Assembly (NCBI RefSeq): GCF_001552555.1
Contig: NZ_BCRK01000015.1
Location: 1 to 57,829 of the forward strand
Origin: Nocardiopsis trehalosi NBRC 14201
GTDB lineage: Bacteria; Actinomycetota; Actinomycetes; Streptosporangiales; Streptosporangiaceae
Length of the DNA: 57,829 nt
Direction of reading: 5' to 3'
Position 1 is the first letter of the stretch. Each line of letters starts with the position of its first letter. Shown piece by piece: positions 24,927 to 36,161 of this stretch. The notes below the pieces were generated by a model, which saw only the letters and a program-made list of their open reading frames with translations, was not told where the DNA came from and did no database searches. A program made the translations under genes and the position numbers.

Positions 24927-25607
24927 TCAGTGACCGGGCGGCGGCGCGACCGGCCGGTGCTTGAACACCTTGACGACCCGGGTGCGCGCGGCGCGGTCCC
25001 AGAGGGTCCGCCGCTCGTCGTCGCCCAGGGCGACCAGCGCGCAGATGACGAGGATCGGCCAGAGCAGCGTGCACACCAGCCACAGCAGCGAGCGCAGCAG
25101 CGCCCGCCCCAGGCCCGGCGGGCGGCCGGTGCGCACGTCCACCACCCGGGTGTTCATCATCAGCTTGCCGAGCGTGCGTCCCCACCGCATGGTGGGGACG
25201 ACGGTGTAGACGACCGCGCCCGCGAACGTCCCCAGCAGCCAGACCGCCGTCCCGGCCGTGTCGGACAGGCCCAGCACCGCGGCGAGCCCGGCGCTGAGGA
25301 ACAGCGCGCCGTAGAACACGAACGTCAGCGCCCACCCGTCGATGAAGGTGCCGCCGAAGCGCTCGACCATGCCCGCCGGGTAGGACCCGGAGGGCCCGGC
25401 GGGCGGGAACCCGCCGCCCGGGTGGGGGTGGGGGCCGTAGCCACCCGGGTGGGCCGGATACGCGGGGGCGGGCGGGCCCCAGCCCGGAGGCGCGTGCGGC
25501 CCCGCGACGGGCGGCCCCGGGACCGGGGCACCGGGCGCCGGACCGGGGCCGGTCGGCGGCGGGTACCAGCCGGACGGGGGCTGCCCGGGGGAGGGGGGAT
25601 GGTGCAT
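24927..25607 (-). CDS. RDD family membrane protein with Pro/Gly-rich N-terminus
   Basis: About 226 residues. Residues 1-80 are a low-complexity Pro/Gly/His region, probably cytosolic. The RDD domain follows: ERFGGTFIDGWALTF, then two hydrophobic helices, MRWGRTLGKLMMNTRVVDVRTGRPPGLGRALLRS, further helices, and DDERRTLWDRAARTRVVKV. RDD proteins are membrane proteins of mostly unknown role. ATG 25607 was chosen over upstream in-frame ATGs because ACGGGAA precedes it. Confidence 0.82.
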   Translation of the reverse strand: MHHPPSPGQPPSGWYPPPTGPGPAPGAPVPGPPVAGPHAPPGWGPPAPAYPAHPGGYGPHPHPGGGFPPAGPSGSYPAGMVERFGGTFIDGWALTFVFYGALFLSAGLAAVLGLSDTAGTAVWLLGTFAGAVVYTVVPTMRWGRTLGKLMMNTRVVDVRTGRPPGLGRALLRSLLWLVCTLLWPILVICALVALGDDERRTLWDRAARTRVVKVFKHRPVAPPPGH

Positions 25608-25783
25608 CAGGGTTCCCGTCATCACGGAACGTCAACGGACGCCCGCATCCTACGGGGTTCCGCACCGGCGCGCGGCTCCACGGAGCGGCGCCGCCGGCAC
25701 GCCTGCGGCGGCCCCTGCCGCGCGTGCGCGCGGCGCCCGGGACCTGTGCTCCGGTCCGGCCACCGCGCCGGGCGCGGCGCGGG

Positions 25784-26530
25784 TCAGGGGGTGCGCAGGG
25801 CGCCGCCGTCGACCGGGACCACGGTGCCGGTGACATAGGAGGCGGCGGGGGAGAGCAGGAACGCGGCGACGCGGCCGAACTCCTCCGGGTCGCCGTAGCG
25901 GCGCAGCGGGATGGTCGCGGCCGAGCGGGCGCGCGTGTCGGGGTCGCCCCCGTCGAGTTCGCGGAGCCGGTCGGTGGCGATGCGGCCGGGCGCCAGCCCG
26001 AACACGCGGACCCCGCGCGGCCCGAACTCGTCGGCCATGTCCTTGGCGGCCATGGCCAGGCCGGGGCGCAGCCCGTTGGAGATGCCCAGCCCGCTGATCG
26101 GCGAGCGCGCCGACGACGACAGCACCAGGCCGACGGCACCGCCGCCGTCCAGCCGGGCGGCGACGGTGCGCACCAGCCGCACCGCCCCCAGGAACACGCT
26201 CTCGAACGCCGCCCGCCACTGGTCGTCGGTGGCCGAGGCGGCGGTGCCCGGCGGCGGGCCGCCCACCGAGACCAGGGCGCCGTCGAGGCGGCCGTGGTGC
26301 TCCAGGGCGGCGGCCACCAGGCGGTCGGCGGTCGCGGGGTCGCCCAGGTCTGCGGCGACCCCGGTGGCGCGGGGGCCGAGCCGGTCGGCGGCGGCCGCGA
26401 CGCCGGCCGCGTCGCGCGCGGACACCACCACGCGGGCGCCGTCGGCGGCCAGGGCGGCGGCCGTGGCGTAGCCCAGCCCCTTGCTGCCGCCGGTGACGAT
26501 GTAGGTCCGCCCGTCGAGTCCGAGGTCCAC
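25784..26530 (-). CDS. SDR-family oxidoreductase lacking the catalytic Tyr-x3-Lys
   Basis: A 248-residue Rossmann protein: YIVTGGSKGLGYATA (TGxxxGxG), ALVSVGGPPPG, VLSSSARSP (catalytic Ser region), and C-terminal RRYGDPEEFGRVAAFLLSPAASYVTGTVVPVDGGA. Where YxxxK should be it reads GISNGLRPGLAMAAKDMADEF, with Tyr replaced by Asn and Lys by Arg. This matches a recurring SDR subgroup, so it is probably not decay. Activity as a dehydrogenase is doubtful. GTG 26530 fits homologues that begin DLGLDGR. Confidence 0.82.
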   Translation of the reverse strand: MDLGLDGRTYIVTGGSKGLGYATAAALAADGARVVVSARDAAGVAAAADRLGPRATGVAADLGDPATADRLVAAALEHHGRLDGALVSVGGPPPGTAASATDDQWRAAFESVFLGAVRLVRTVAARLDGGGAVGLVLSSSARSPISGLGISNGLRPGLAMAAKDMADEFGPRGVRVFGLAPGRIATDRLRELDGGDPDTRARSAATIPLRRYGDPEEFGRVAAFLLSPAASYVTGTVVPVDGGALRTP

Positions 26531-26616
26531 CGGTACCGCCCGCCTTCCGCCCCGGGCGGCCCCGAAGGCCCGCCCCGCCATGCTCGCGGAACCGATCGTA
26601 ACCCGGCCGGGGCGGG

Positions 26617-27255
26617 TCAGGCGGCCGGGCGCAGGGCGGCGGCCTGGGCGGCCAGGGCCTCGACGCGGGCCCAGTCGCCCGCGGCCAGCGCGTCGGCCGG
26701 GGTGAGCCAGGTGCCGCCGACGCAGCCCACGTTGGGCAGCGCCAGGTAGTCGGGCGCGGAGGCGGGGGTGATGCCGCCTGTGGGGCAGAACCGCACCTGG
26801 GGCAGCGGGCCCGACAGCGCCTTGAGGTAGGCGCGGCCGCCCGCGGCCTCGGCGGGGAAGAACTTCAGCGCGTCCACCCCCCACTCCAGCAGCTCCAGGG
26901 CCTCCGAGGCGGTGGCCACCCCGGGCAGGAACGGCAGCCCGGTCTCCCGCAGGGCGCCGTACAGCCGCTCGGTGCACCCCGGGCTGACCAGGAACCCCGC
27001 CCCCGCCCCGGCGGCGGCGCGGGCCTGCTCGCGGGTGGTGACGGTGCCCGCCCCCACGACCGCGCCGGGCACCTCGGCGGCGATGCGCTCGATGGCCGGC
27101 AGCCCGGCCGGGGTGCGCAGGGTGACCTCGATGGCGGGCAGCCCGCCCGCCACCAGGGCGCGCGCCATGGGGACGGCGGTGGCGGGGTCGGTGAGGACCA
27201 CCACGGGCACCACGGGGGCCAGGGACAGCAGGTCGGCGCCGGTACGGGGCTTCAT
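26617..27255 (-). CDS. eda: 2-keto-3-deoxy-6-phosphogluconate aldolase
   Basis: A 212-residue class I aldolase that splits KDPG into pyruvate and glyceraldehyde-3-phosphate, the last Entner-Doudoroff step. Catalytic Glu43 is in AIEVTLRT and Schiff-base Lys131 in [20 protein letters not shown] forms the phosphate site. The length is typical. Its ATG overlaps the glk stop (ATGA), placing it third in the edd-glk-eda operon. Confidence 0.95.
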   Translation of the reverse strand: MKPRTGADLLSLAPVVPVVVLTDPATAVPMARALVAGGLPAIEVTLRTPAGLPAIERIAAEVPGAVVGAGTVTTREQARAAAGAGAGFLVSPGCTERLYGALRETGLPFLPGVATASEALELLEWGVDALKFFPAEAAGGRAYLKALSGPLPQVRFCPTGGITPASAPDYLALPNVGCVGGTWLTPADALAAGDWARVEALAAQAAALRPAA

Positions 27256-28243
27256 GCAGCGGACTCCAAGCACTGGTCGAGCCGGGCCGCCGTGCCGAGC
27301 AGCGCCGGGGTGGGGGCCACGATGAGCACCGTGGCGATGTCCTTCACATAGTGGGCCATGCGGAACTTGGCCTCGAACCGGCGGCGGAAGGCGCTGCCGC
27401 GCAGGACGGGCAGGATGCGCGGCAGGACGCCGCCGCCGAGGAACACCCCGCCGGTGGCGCCGAGGGTCAGGGCGGCGTTCCCGGCGAACCCGCCCAGCAG
27501 CGCGCAGAACACCTCCAGCGTCTCCACGCAGCGGGGGTCGTCGGAGGCGGCGCAGATGTCGGCGGCCTCGCGGGGGTCGACCGCCACCCCGTCGACGCGG
27601 GCCAGCGCGGCGTGCAGCCGGCCCAGCCCGGGGCCCGACAGCACGCACTCGGCGGTGGCCGCGCCCTGCTCGGCGCGCAGCACCCGCAGCGCCTCGATCT
27701 CGCGGTCCTCGACCGCCGGCAGGTCGACGTGGCCGCCCTCGCCGGAGACCGGCACCCACCCGCCGCCGGGCACGGGCAGCAGGCCGGCGACGCCCAGCCC
27801 GGTGCCCGGGCCGAGCACCGCCATGGGGCGGCCGGGCGCGGGCGGCGGACCGCCCAGCGACACCAGGTCGGCGCCGTCCAGGTGCGGCAGCGACAGGGCC
27901 AGCGCCGCGAAGTCGTTGACGACCTCCAGCCGGTCCAGGCCGAGCGCGCGCCGGGTGGCCTCCGCCGAGCAGTCCCAGCGGGCGTTGGTCAGGCGGATGC
28001 GGTCGCCGGAGACCGGGCCGGCGATCGCCACGCAGGCGGCGCCGGGGCGGGCGCCGCCGCCCGCCCCGGCGAGGTAGGCGGCGGCCGCCGACGCGAGGTC
28101 GGGGTGGTCGGCGCAGGCCATGAGGTGCACCCGGGTGGGGCGGGCGGCGCGCCCCTCGACGAGCGCGAACCGGGCGTTGGTGCCGCCGATGTCGGCCACC
28201 AGCCAGGGCCGGCCGGGGGTGGGTGCGGGAGCGGGGGCGGGGG

Positions 28244-28247
<4 letters not shown>
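27252..28247 (-). CDS. glk: Glucokinase, proteobacterial (Glk) type
   Basis: A 331-residue ATP-dependent glucokinase of the PF02685 type, with [18 protein letters not shown] (phosphate 1 loop), [31 protein letters not shown] and [15 protein letters not shown]. Actinomycete glucokinases are usually ROK proteins, so this type beside edd and eda resembles proteobacterial operons. It overlaps both neighbours by 4 bp (GTGA and ATGA). Supplies glucose-6-phosphate. No zwf or pgl is in the unit. Confidence 0.93.
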
Positions 28248-30058
<1,811 letters not shown>

Positions 30059-30141
30059 CGGGAAGGGCTCCTCTTTCTGCCACGCCGAGCACGGATGCGG
30101 CAGGGGGAGGTGACGCGGGGCACGCTCCGACCGCCGGGGGA

Positions 30142-30213
30142 AACATAACGGGAACTTCGGTAACCGAACAAGTCGAACTTGCGACGCTTCCATGACATAA
30201 GTAAGTCGGCTTA
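30142..30213 (-). promoter_or_regulatory. edd promoter with tandem dyads, candidate ROK operator
   Basis: On the minus strand TTGTTC (30171-30166), 18-bp spacer, TATGTT (30147-30142) is a plausible promoter. Overlapping it are two abutting perfect dyads: TTCGGT-A-ACCGAA (30156-30168) and CAAGT-CGA-ACTTG (30169-30181). A third, TAAG-TCGG-CTTA (30202-30213), lies just before the ROK start. The arrangement suggests repression by the divergent ROK protein, lifted by a sugar ligand. Confidence 0.55.
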
Positions 30214-30233
30214 GGCGTCAATACCTCCAAAGC

Positions 30234-31451
30234 ATGATTGAATGGGGCATGCCACGCAGTAAGGCCGCTTCCTCACCCGCCGTGACCAGCGGCGACGTCC
30301 TGCGCCTCATCCGCACCGGCGCGGCCGCCACCCGCACCGAGATCGGCCGCCGCACCGGGCTGTCCCGGCCCGCCGTGGCCTTGCGCGTCGCCGAACTCGC
30401 CGCCCGCGGCCTGGTCACCGAGGGCGACGCCGCCCCCTCCAGCGGCGGCCGCCCGCCCACCCGCCTGGAGTTCAACGCCGACGCCGGCACCGTGCTCGCC
30501 GCCGCCCTCGGCATCTCCCGCAGCGAGGTCGCCGTCTGCGACCTGGCCGGCCGCGTCCTCACCCGCACCGCCGGCACCCCCGCCGTCGAACGCGGCCCCG
30601 ACGCCGTCGTGCCCTGGCTCCTCGACACCTGGACCGCGCTGCTGGACGCCGCCGGCCGCAGCGGCGCCGGCGTGCGCGGCGTCGGCGTCGGCGTCCCCGG
30701 CACCGTGGAGTTCGCCACCGGCCGCGCGGCCTCCCCGCCCGTCCTGGCCAGCTGGAGCGGCGTGGAGATCCGGCCCCTGGTCGCCGCCCGCTTCCCCGTC
30801 CCGGTGCTGCTGGACAACGACGTCAACGTCATGGCCCTGGGCGAGCACCGCGCCCACCACCCCGGCGTCGACGACCTCGTCTTCGTCAAGGTCTCCACCG
30901 GCATCGGGGCCGGCATCGTCTCCGGCGGCTCCCTGCTCCGCGGCGACCTCGGCGCGGCCGGGGAGATCGGCCACATCCCCGTCCGCGACGGCGGCGGCAC
31001 CCCCTGCCGGTGCGGCAACACCGACTGCCTGGAGGCCCTGGCCGGCGGCCCCGCCCTGCTCGCCCGCCTGGCCGCGGCCGGCGGCGCCGCGGCCGGCATC
31101 CCCGAACTCGCCGTGCTCGCCCAGGGCGGCGACCCCGCCGCGGTCACCCTGGTGCGCGACGCCGGCCGCCGCGTGGGCGAGGTCCTCGCCGGCGCCGTCA
31201 ACCTGCTCAACCCCGCCGTGATCGTCCTCGGCGGCGACCTGGCCCGCGCCTACGACCCCCTGGTGGCGGGCGTGCGCGAGGTCGTGTTCCGCCGCTCCAC
31301 CGCCCTGGCCACCCGCCGCCTCACCGTCGTGCCCAGCCGCGCGTGGGACGACGCCGGGCTGCTGGGCGCCGCCGAGCTGGTGCTCGACCGGGTGCTGTCC
31401 CCCGAGGCCGTCAACGCCGAGATCGCCGCCGCCACCGCCGCCCCGGTGTGA
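30234..31451 (+). CDS. ROK family transcriptional regulator
   Basis: A 405-residue protein (400 if ATG 30249 is used). N-terminal winged helix-turn-helix at about residues 15-75 ([27 protein letters not shown]), then a ROK sugar-kinase-like domain: [53 protein letters not shown] and the zinc motif [15 protein letters not shown]. Such NagC/Mlc/XylR-like proteins sense sugars. ATG 30234 has TACCTC six bases upstream and may be leaderless. Divergent from edd, so the likely regulator of the ED operon. Confidence 0.88.
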   Translation: MIEWGMPRSKAASSPAVTSGDVLRLIRTGAAATRTEIGRRTGLSRPAVALRVAELAARGLVTEGDAAPSSGGRPPTRLEFNADAGTVLAAALGISRSEVAVCDLAGRVLTRTAGTPAVERGPDAVVPWLLDTWTALLDAAGRSGAGVRGVGVGVPGTVEFATGRAASPPVLASWSGVEIRPLVAARFPVPVLLDNDVNVMALGEHRAHHPGVDDLVFVKVSTGIGAGIVSGGSLLRGDLGAAGEIGHIPVRDGGGTPCRCGNTDCLEALAGGPALLARLAAAGGAAAGIPELAVLAQGGDPAAVTLVRDAGRRVGEVLAGAVNLLNPAVIVLGGDLARAYDPLVAGVREVVFRRSTALATRRLTVVPSRAWDDAGLLGAAELVLDRVLSPEAVNAEIAAATAAPV

Positions 31452-31456
31452 CCCCC

Positions 31457-31483
31457 GGCCGCCCCGCCCCCGCCGGGGCGGCC
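31457..31483. terminator. Hairpin between convergent ROK and dnaE2 genes
   Basis: GGCCGCCCCG (31457-31466) pairs with CGGGGCGGCC (31474-31483) around a 7-nt loop, inside the 40-bp convergent spacer; it can serve both genes. Confidence 0.65.
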
Positions 31484-31491
31484 GCGCGCCG

Positions 31492-34400
31492 TCACCGCCC
31501 CGAACTGCCCGGGCTGGCGTGCCACAGCCTGCGCGGCGCGGCCCCCGCGCCCGCCGGGGAGACGTCGGCGTAGGGCGACAGCGCGTACCCGCTCGCGTAG
31601 CGGATCCGCCGCCCGCCGACCCCCGCCACCGGCGCGGGCCGGTCCCGGCGCAGCAGCGCCCGCAGCGCCTCCGGCCCCTCCTCGTGGTAGGCCCGGGCCA
31701 GCGCGTCCAGGTCGAACGCGTGCGTGGCGTTGACCGTCGGCAGCCCCGACCCCACCCGCCGCACCCGGCCGCGCGCCACCAGCAGCCACGACCCGAACAC
31801 CGTCGCCGCGCAGCGGTCCTGCACCGACTCGAAGAACGTCAGGTCGACCAGGCCGGTCGCGTCGTCCAGGGTGGTGAAGACGATGCGCTGCCCCGACCGG
31901 ACCGCCGGGGTCTGCGTGGCGACCTTCACCCCCAGCACCAGCACCTCGGCGCCGTGCCCGACCCGGTGCAGGTCGCGGGCGCGCACCGCGCCGTGCGCGC
32001 GGGACAGCTCGGCCAGCACCTCGGCGTGGCAGTCCAGCAGGTGCCGGGACGCGTCGTAGCCCAGCACCTCCAGCTCCGCCTGCACCCGGTCGGCCTCCGT
32101 CATCTCCGGCAGCCCGTCCAGCCGCGCCGGCCCCGGGTCCAGCCCGATGGGCAGCTGGCCGCCCACCGGCACCCGGCGCACCGACCGCTCCAGCGCGCCC
32201 GCCCGCAGCAGCAGGTCGCGCCGCGTCGGCGACCCCGGCTCCCCGATGCGGTGCACCCGGTCCAGCGCGCCCACCAGCACCAGCCGGTCCAGCACGTCGC
32301 GCGAGGGTCGGGCGCGGTCGGCGAGGTCGCGCAGCGAGGTGTAGGGGCGGCCCGCCAGCACCGCGTCGACCTCGGCGTCGGTGATGCCCTTGACGTCGGC
32401 CAGCGCCGCCCGGATGCCCCACACCCCCTCGGGGGTGCGCTCCACCCGCCACTCCCGGTCGGAGGCGTTGACGTCGACCCCCAGGACCGGCACCCCGAAG
32501 CGGCGGGCGTCGTCGATGATCACCCGGCGCGGGTACATGCCCGGGTCGTGGGTGAGCAGGCCCGCGTAGAACGCCGCCGGGTGGTGCCGCTTGAGCCACG
32601 CCGACTGGTAGGTGGGCAGCGCGAACGCCGCCGCGTGGGCCTTGCAGAACCCGAACGAGCCGAACGACGCGAGGATGTCCCACACCCGCTCCACCACATC
32701 GGGCGGGTGCCCGCACTCCTCCGCCAGCCGGGTGAACACCTTCCGCACCTCCTCGCGGCCCTCCTCGGTGCCCAGCCGGCGGCGCATCGCCTCGGCCTCG
32801 TCCAGTCCGCAGCCCGTCATCGCGTGCAGCACCCGGATCACCTGCTCGTGGAAGATCACCACCCCGCCCGTCTCGGCGAGGGTGCCCGTGAGCGCGGGGG
32901 AGGGGTACTCCGGGACGGCCCGGCCGTCGCGCGCGGCGATGAACGGGGTGATCATGTCGCTGTTGACCGGCCCCGGCCGGAACAGGGAGATGTCGACGAT
33001 CAGGTCCTCCAGGCAGGCCGGGCGCAGCCGGGAGACCAGCTCGCGCTGGCCCGGCGACTCGATCTGGAAGCAGCCGAGCGTGCGCGAGGAGCGGATCATC
33101 GCGTAGGTGGCGGGGTCGTCGGGGGTCAGCGCCGCCGCGCCGCCGGCCGGGGACGCGTCCGCCGGGTCCGCCCCGGCCGCCGCGCCGTCGATGTCGACCC
33201 GCCCGCCGCCGGTGCGCTCGATCTCGGCCAGGGCGTGGGTCATCGCCGACTGCATGCGCACCCCCAGCACGTCGAGCTTGATCAGCCCCATGTGCTCGAC
33301 GTCCTCCTTGTCGAACTGCACCATGTCGTAGCCGGCCCGGCTGGGCTCCAGCGGGGCGCGGTCGCGCAGGGAGCCGTCGGACACCACGATCCCGCAGGGG
33401 TGCAGGGCGACGTGGCGGGGCAGCCCGTCCAGCCGCTCGGCCAGCCGGAACAGGGTCTCCGCGGTCCCCCCGGCCAGGCCGCCCGCGCGCAGCTCGGGCA
33501 GGTCCGCGCACGCCGCCCGGATGCGGCGGGCGCGGATGTGCGGGAACGCCTTGGCCAGCACGTCGACCTCGTGCGGCGGGACGCCCATGACCGCGCCGAC
33601 CTCGCGGATGGCGCTGCGCGCCCGGTAGGTCTCCATCATCGACACGCACGCCGCGTCGGGGTAGGCGTCGAGGATCGCGTCGTAGGCGTCCAGCCGCCGG
33701 GCCGACTCCACGTCCAGGTCGATGTCGGGCAGCCCGGTGCGGCTCTCGGTGAGGAAGCGCTCCATGAGCAGCCCGTGCGCCATCGGATCGATCGCGGAGA
33801 TCCCGACCAGGTGGTTGACCAGGCTGCCCGCCCCCGACCCCCGGATGGAGCAGCGGATACCGCGGTCGCGGATGCGCCGGGCGATGTCGGCGACCGTGAG
33901 GAAGTAGGCGGAGAACCCCTTGTTCTCGATGATCGCCAGCTCGTGGGCGAGGCGGGCGCGGGTGGCGGCGTCGCGCTCCCGGCCGATGCGGACCAGGCCC
34001 TCCTCGCAGTCCCGCCACAGCCGGTCGCGGGCGTCGGGGAACGCGGGCAGGTGGTGGCGGTCCATGCCCAGGTCGGCGCCGGGGTCCAGGACGCAGGAGG
34101 CGGCCAGCGCGCGGGTGTGGGCGAGCAGCCGGCGCGCGGCGGTGCGGTCGCCCCCGCAGACGCGCTCGGCCACCTCGGTCATCTCCGCGGTGCTCTTGAG
34201 GTAGCCCTGCGCCCCGGAGGGGGCGGCCGGGCCGCCGCCCCCGGGCAGCCAGCGGCGGGCCTCGTCCAGGACGCGGGCGACCTCGGCGTCGCCCGGGCGC
34301 GGGTAGCGCACGGCGTTGCCCAGCACCGCCAGGGTGCGGGTCTCGGCGGCCAGCGCCAGCAGGGCGGCGGCCCCGCGGTGCTGGCCGGGGCCGAGGTGGT

Positions 34401-34884
34401 CGACCACCTCGACGGCGACCTCCGCCGTGGCCCGCCACCGGTCCAGGAGCAGGCGGGCCCGGCCCGGCCGCCGGTCGGCCGCCGCCCGCGCCACGTCGGA
34501 GCCGGGTCCCAGGAGCACCACCAGCCCCTCGGCGTGCTCGGCGATGGCGCGGCGGGTGGCGGCCGGGGCGCCGCGGCTGCCCGCGTGGGCGGCGGAGACC
34601 AGCCGGCACAGCGACGCCCAGCCCCGGCGGCCGCGGGCCAGGACGGTGACCCGGCCCCCGTCGGGGGCGGCCACCGCCAGGTCCGCGCCGAGGATCGGGC
34701 GGATCCCGGCGTCACGGCAGGCCCGCACGTGCTTGACGGCGCCGTAGACGCCGTCGCGGTCGGTCAGCGCGAGCATGTCCATGCCCAGGTCGGCGGCGCG
34801 CTCCACCAGCGCCGCCGGGGGAGCGGTGCCGTACCGCATCGAGGCGGAGGAGAGCACGTCGAGGTGCGGGAAGGCGTCGGCCAT
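31492..34884 (-). CDS. dnaE2: Error-prone DNA polymerase DnaE2
   Basis: A 1130-residue C-family polymerase. The PHP domain opens with FPHLDVLSSASMRYG, where the usual histidine pair of PHP is replaced by Ser/Ala. Catalytic palm acidic motif: LPDIDLDVE. FQIESPGQRELVSRLRP, GSFGFCKAHAAAFALPTYQSAWLKRHHPAAFYAGLL and the C-terminal LWHASPGSSGR are characteristic of DnaE2/ImuC rather than replicative DnaE1. It carries out damage-induced mutagenic translesion synthesis with ImuA' and ImuB, neither of which is next to it. A LexA-like box lies about 120 bases upstream of ATG 34884. Confidence 0.92.
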   Translation of the reverse strand: MADAFPHLDVLSSASMRYGTAPPAALVERAADLGMDMLALTDRDGVYGAVKHVRACRDAGIRPILGADLAVAAPDGGRVTVLARGRRGWASLCRLVSAAHAGSRGAPAATRRAIAEHAEGLVVLLGPGSDVARAAADRRPGRARLLLDRWRATAEVAVEVVDHLGPGQHRGAAALLALAAETRTLAVLGNAVRYPRPGDAEVARVLDEARRWLPGGGGPAAPSGAQGYLKSTAEMTEVAERVCGGDRTAARRLLAHTRALAASCVLDPGADLGMDRHHLPAFPDARDRLWRDCEEGLVRIGRERDAATRARLAHELAIIENKGFSAYFLTVADIARRIRDRGIRCSIRGSGAGSLVNHLVGISAIDPMAHGLLMERFLTESRTGLPDIDLDVESARRLDAYDAILDAYPDAACVSMMETYRARSAIREVGAVMGVPPHEVDVLAKAFPHIRARRIRAACADLPELRAGGLAGGTAETLFRLAERLDGLPRHVALHPCGIVVSDGSLRDRAPLEPSRAGYDMVQFDKEDVEHMGLIKLDVLGVRMQSAMTHALAEIERTGGGRVDIDGAAAGADPADASPAGGAAALTPDDPATYAMIRSSRTLGCFQIESPGQRELVSRLRPACLEDLIVDISLFRPGPVNSDMITPFIAARDGRAVPEYPSPALTGTLAETGGVVIFHEQVIRVLHAMTGCGLDEAEAMRRRLGTEEGREEVRKVFTRLAEECGHPPDVVERVWDILASFGSFGFCKAHAAAFALPTYQSAWLKRHHPAAFYAGLLTHDPGMYPRRVIIDDARRFGVPVLGVDVNASDREWRVERTPEGVWGIRAALADVKGITDAEVDAVLAGRPYTSLRDLADRARPSRDVLDRLVLVGALDRVHRIGEPGSPTRRDLLLRAGALERSVRRVPVGGQLPIGLDPGPARLDGLPEMTEADRVQAELEVLGYDASRHLLDCHAEVLAELSRAHGAVRARDLHRVGHGAEVLVLGVKVATQTPAVRSGQRIVFTTLDDATGLVDLTFFESVQDRCAATVFGSWLLVARGRVRRVGSGLPTVNATHAFDLDALARAYHEEGPEALRALLRRDRPAPVAGVGGRRIRYASGYALSPYADVSPAGAGAAPRRLWHASPGSSGR

Positions 34885-35305
34885 CAGCCGTGCCCGCCCC
34901 GGACCGGTGCCGCTCCGGACGTCCCCATGGTCTCCCCCCACCGCTGTAGCGCGGCCAGGGCGCGGCGGACGCCGCCGAGACGCCCGGGGAAGGCAGGCCG
35001 AAATCGAACGTGTGTACGGACAATACCCCATGGGGTGACCGACCTAAACCTCTGACCTGCGGTTAAGCGACCGCGGGGTTTCGGTCATGGGGGCGGGGGA
35101 GCGGGAACCCCTTGCGGCGAAGGGCTTTCGGATCGGCCGGGCGCCTCCCCGATCTCCCGGGGGCGCACTCCCGTGCGGGAGATCACCCAGGGTCGCCGGG
35201 CGGGTGCGGACGGTGCGCCGGGCGGGGGTCCCCGCTGTTCACCGGGGGTGGGCGCGGCCGGACGGGCGCGCGGAGCAAACGCCGGGCCGCGATACCGTAG
35301 CGGGC
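34885..35305. other. Divergent intergenic region with LexA-like box
   Basis: About 420 bases between dnaE2 and the DtxR-family gene. Apart from the LexA-like box (35004-35019), a CCCCATGGGG palindrome at 35026-35035 and a -10-like TACCGT at 35293, nothing is visible. Open frames extending into it lack protein-like composition. Confidence 0.45.
35004..35019 (-). promoter_or_regulatory. LexA/SOS-box-like site upstream of dnaE2
   Basis: TCGAAC-GTGT-GTACGG has a perfect left half of the actinobacterial SOS box (TCGAAC-N4-GTTCGA) and 4 of 6 matches in the right half. dnaE2 is an SOS gene in mycobacteria, which supports the reading. The site is 120-135 bases before the start codon. Confidence 0.5.
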
Positions 35306-35998
35306 ATGGGGAGTACTTCGCAGCGGCCGTCCACCTCGGTCGAGGACTACGTGAAGGTCATCTACGACCTCCAGGAGCGCGGTTCCGGACCCGTCACCAT
35401 CTCCGCCATGGCCGACCGGCTGTCCGTGTCCAACTCCTCGGTGTCCGGAATGCTGCGCAAGCTCGGTGAGCTGGGCCTGGTCGAGCACCGCCGCTACGGC
35501 CACGTGCGGCTCACCGAAACCGGCGACAAGGCCGCCCTGGCCGTGCTGCGCCGCCACCGGCTGCTGGAGACCTACCTGGTGGAGGCGCTGGGCTACTCCT
35601 GGGACGAGGTCCACGACGAGGCCGAGATCCTGGAGCACGTCGTCTCCGACCGGTTCGTCGACCGCATCGCCGACCACCTCGGCGACCCCGTGGTCGACCC
35701 GCACGGCGACCCCATCCCCACCCGCGACGGCGAGGTGGTCGAGCGCGACACCCGGCTGCTGTCCGAGGCCGCCGACGGCACCGGCGGCGTCATCGTCCGG
35801 GTGAACGACTCCGACCCCGAGCTGCTGCGCTACCTCGCCGAACAGCGCATCGGCATCGGCATGCGGGTCGAGGTGGTGGAGCGCCAGCCGTTCGGCGGCT
35901 CCCTGGTGGTCCGGGTCGGCCCGCCCGGCGACGCCCGCGACCAGCCCCTGGGCCTCGGTGCCGCCGAGGCCCTGTGGATCGCCCCCACCCACCCCTGA
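35306..35998 (+). CDS. DtxR-family metalloregulator, MntR-type ligand set
   Basis: A 230-residue repressor: winged helix (VTISAMADRLSVSNSSVSGMLRKLGELGLVEH), dimerisation and metal domain, and a C-terminal SH3-like FeoA domain (from about 150). Aligned to DtxR, His84, Glu88, His103, Glu110 and His111 keep their ligands, but DtxR Cys102 is Glu107 and Met10 is Asp14, the pattern of Mn-sensing MntR. So it probably senses manganese; that is inference. It appears leaderless: TACCGT lies seven bases before ATG 35306. A 30-bp hairpin follows the stop. Confidence 0.85.
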   Translation: MGSTSQRPSTSVEDYVKVIYDLQERGSGPVTISAMADRLSVSNSSVSGMLRKLGELGLVEHRRYGHVRLTETGDKAALAVLRRHRLLETYLVEALGYSWDEVHDEAEILEHVVSDRFVDRIADHLGDPVVDPHGDPIPTRDGEVVERDTRLLSEAADGTGGVIVRVNDSDPELLRYLAEQRIGIGMRVEVVERQPFGGSLVVRVGPPGDARDQPLGLGAAEALWIAPTHP

Positions 35999-36017
35999 CC
36001 GCCGGCCCGTCGGCCCT

Positions 36018-36081
36018 CGTTGATCTCGACGCCGTCGGGCCATGGGAGCGATCCCATGGCCCGACGGCGTCGAGATCAACG
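36018..36081. terminator. 30-bp perfect hairpin containing a CelR-like palindrome
   Basis: Arms at 36018-36047 and 36052-36081 are perfectly complementary (left arm begins CGTTGATCTCGACGCCGTC) with a GCGA loop. The apex reads TGGGAGCGATCCCA (36045-36058), one base off the CelR/CebR consensus. It lies 20 bases after the DtxR-family stop and about 200 bases before the GH64 start, so it may terminate one gene and provide an operator for the next. Confidence 0.7.
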
Positions 36082-36139
36082 CCGGGGGTGCCCCCGGGGT
36101 CGGTCGGGTGGGGTCGCGGCGGCGGGGAAGGGGGGTCGG

Positions 36140-36151
36140 GAGAGCGCTCTC
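36140..36151. promoter_or_regulatory. GAGAGCGCTCTC palindrome upstream of the GH64 gene
   Basis: A perfect 12-bp palindrome with the GAGCGCTC core shared by CelR/CebR sites and the flanks altered (GGAGAGCGCTCTCT). It lies 133-144 bases upstream of the glucanase start and probably binds a LacI-family repressor. Confidence 0.55.
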
Positions 36152-36161
36152 TCAGTGTACG

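Noticed and set aside
36018-36081. Transposon terminal inverted repeats
   Set aside because: The two arms are only 4 bases apart and enclose no transposase, so this is a hairpin rather than element ends.
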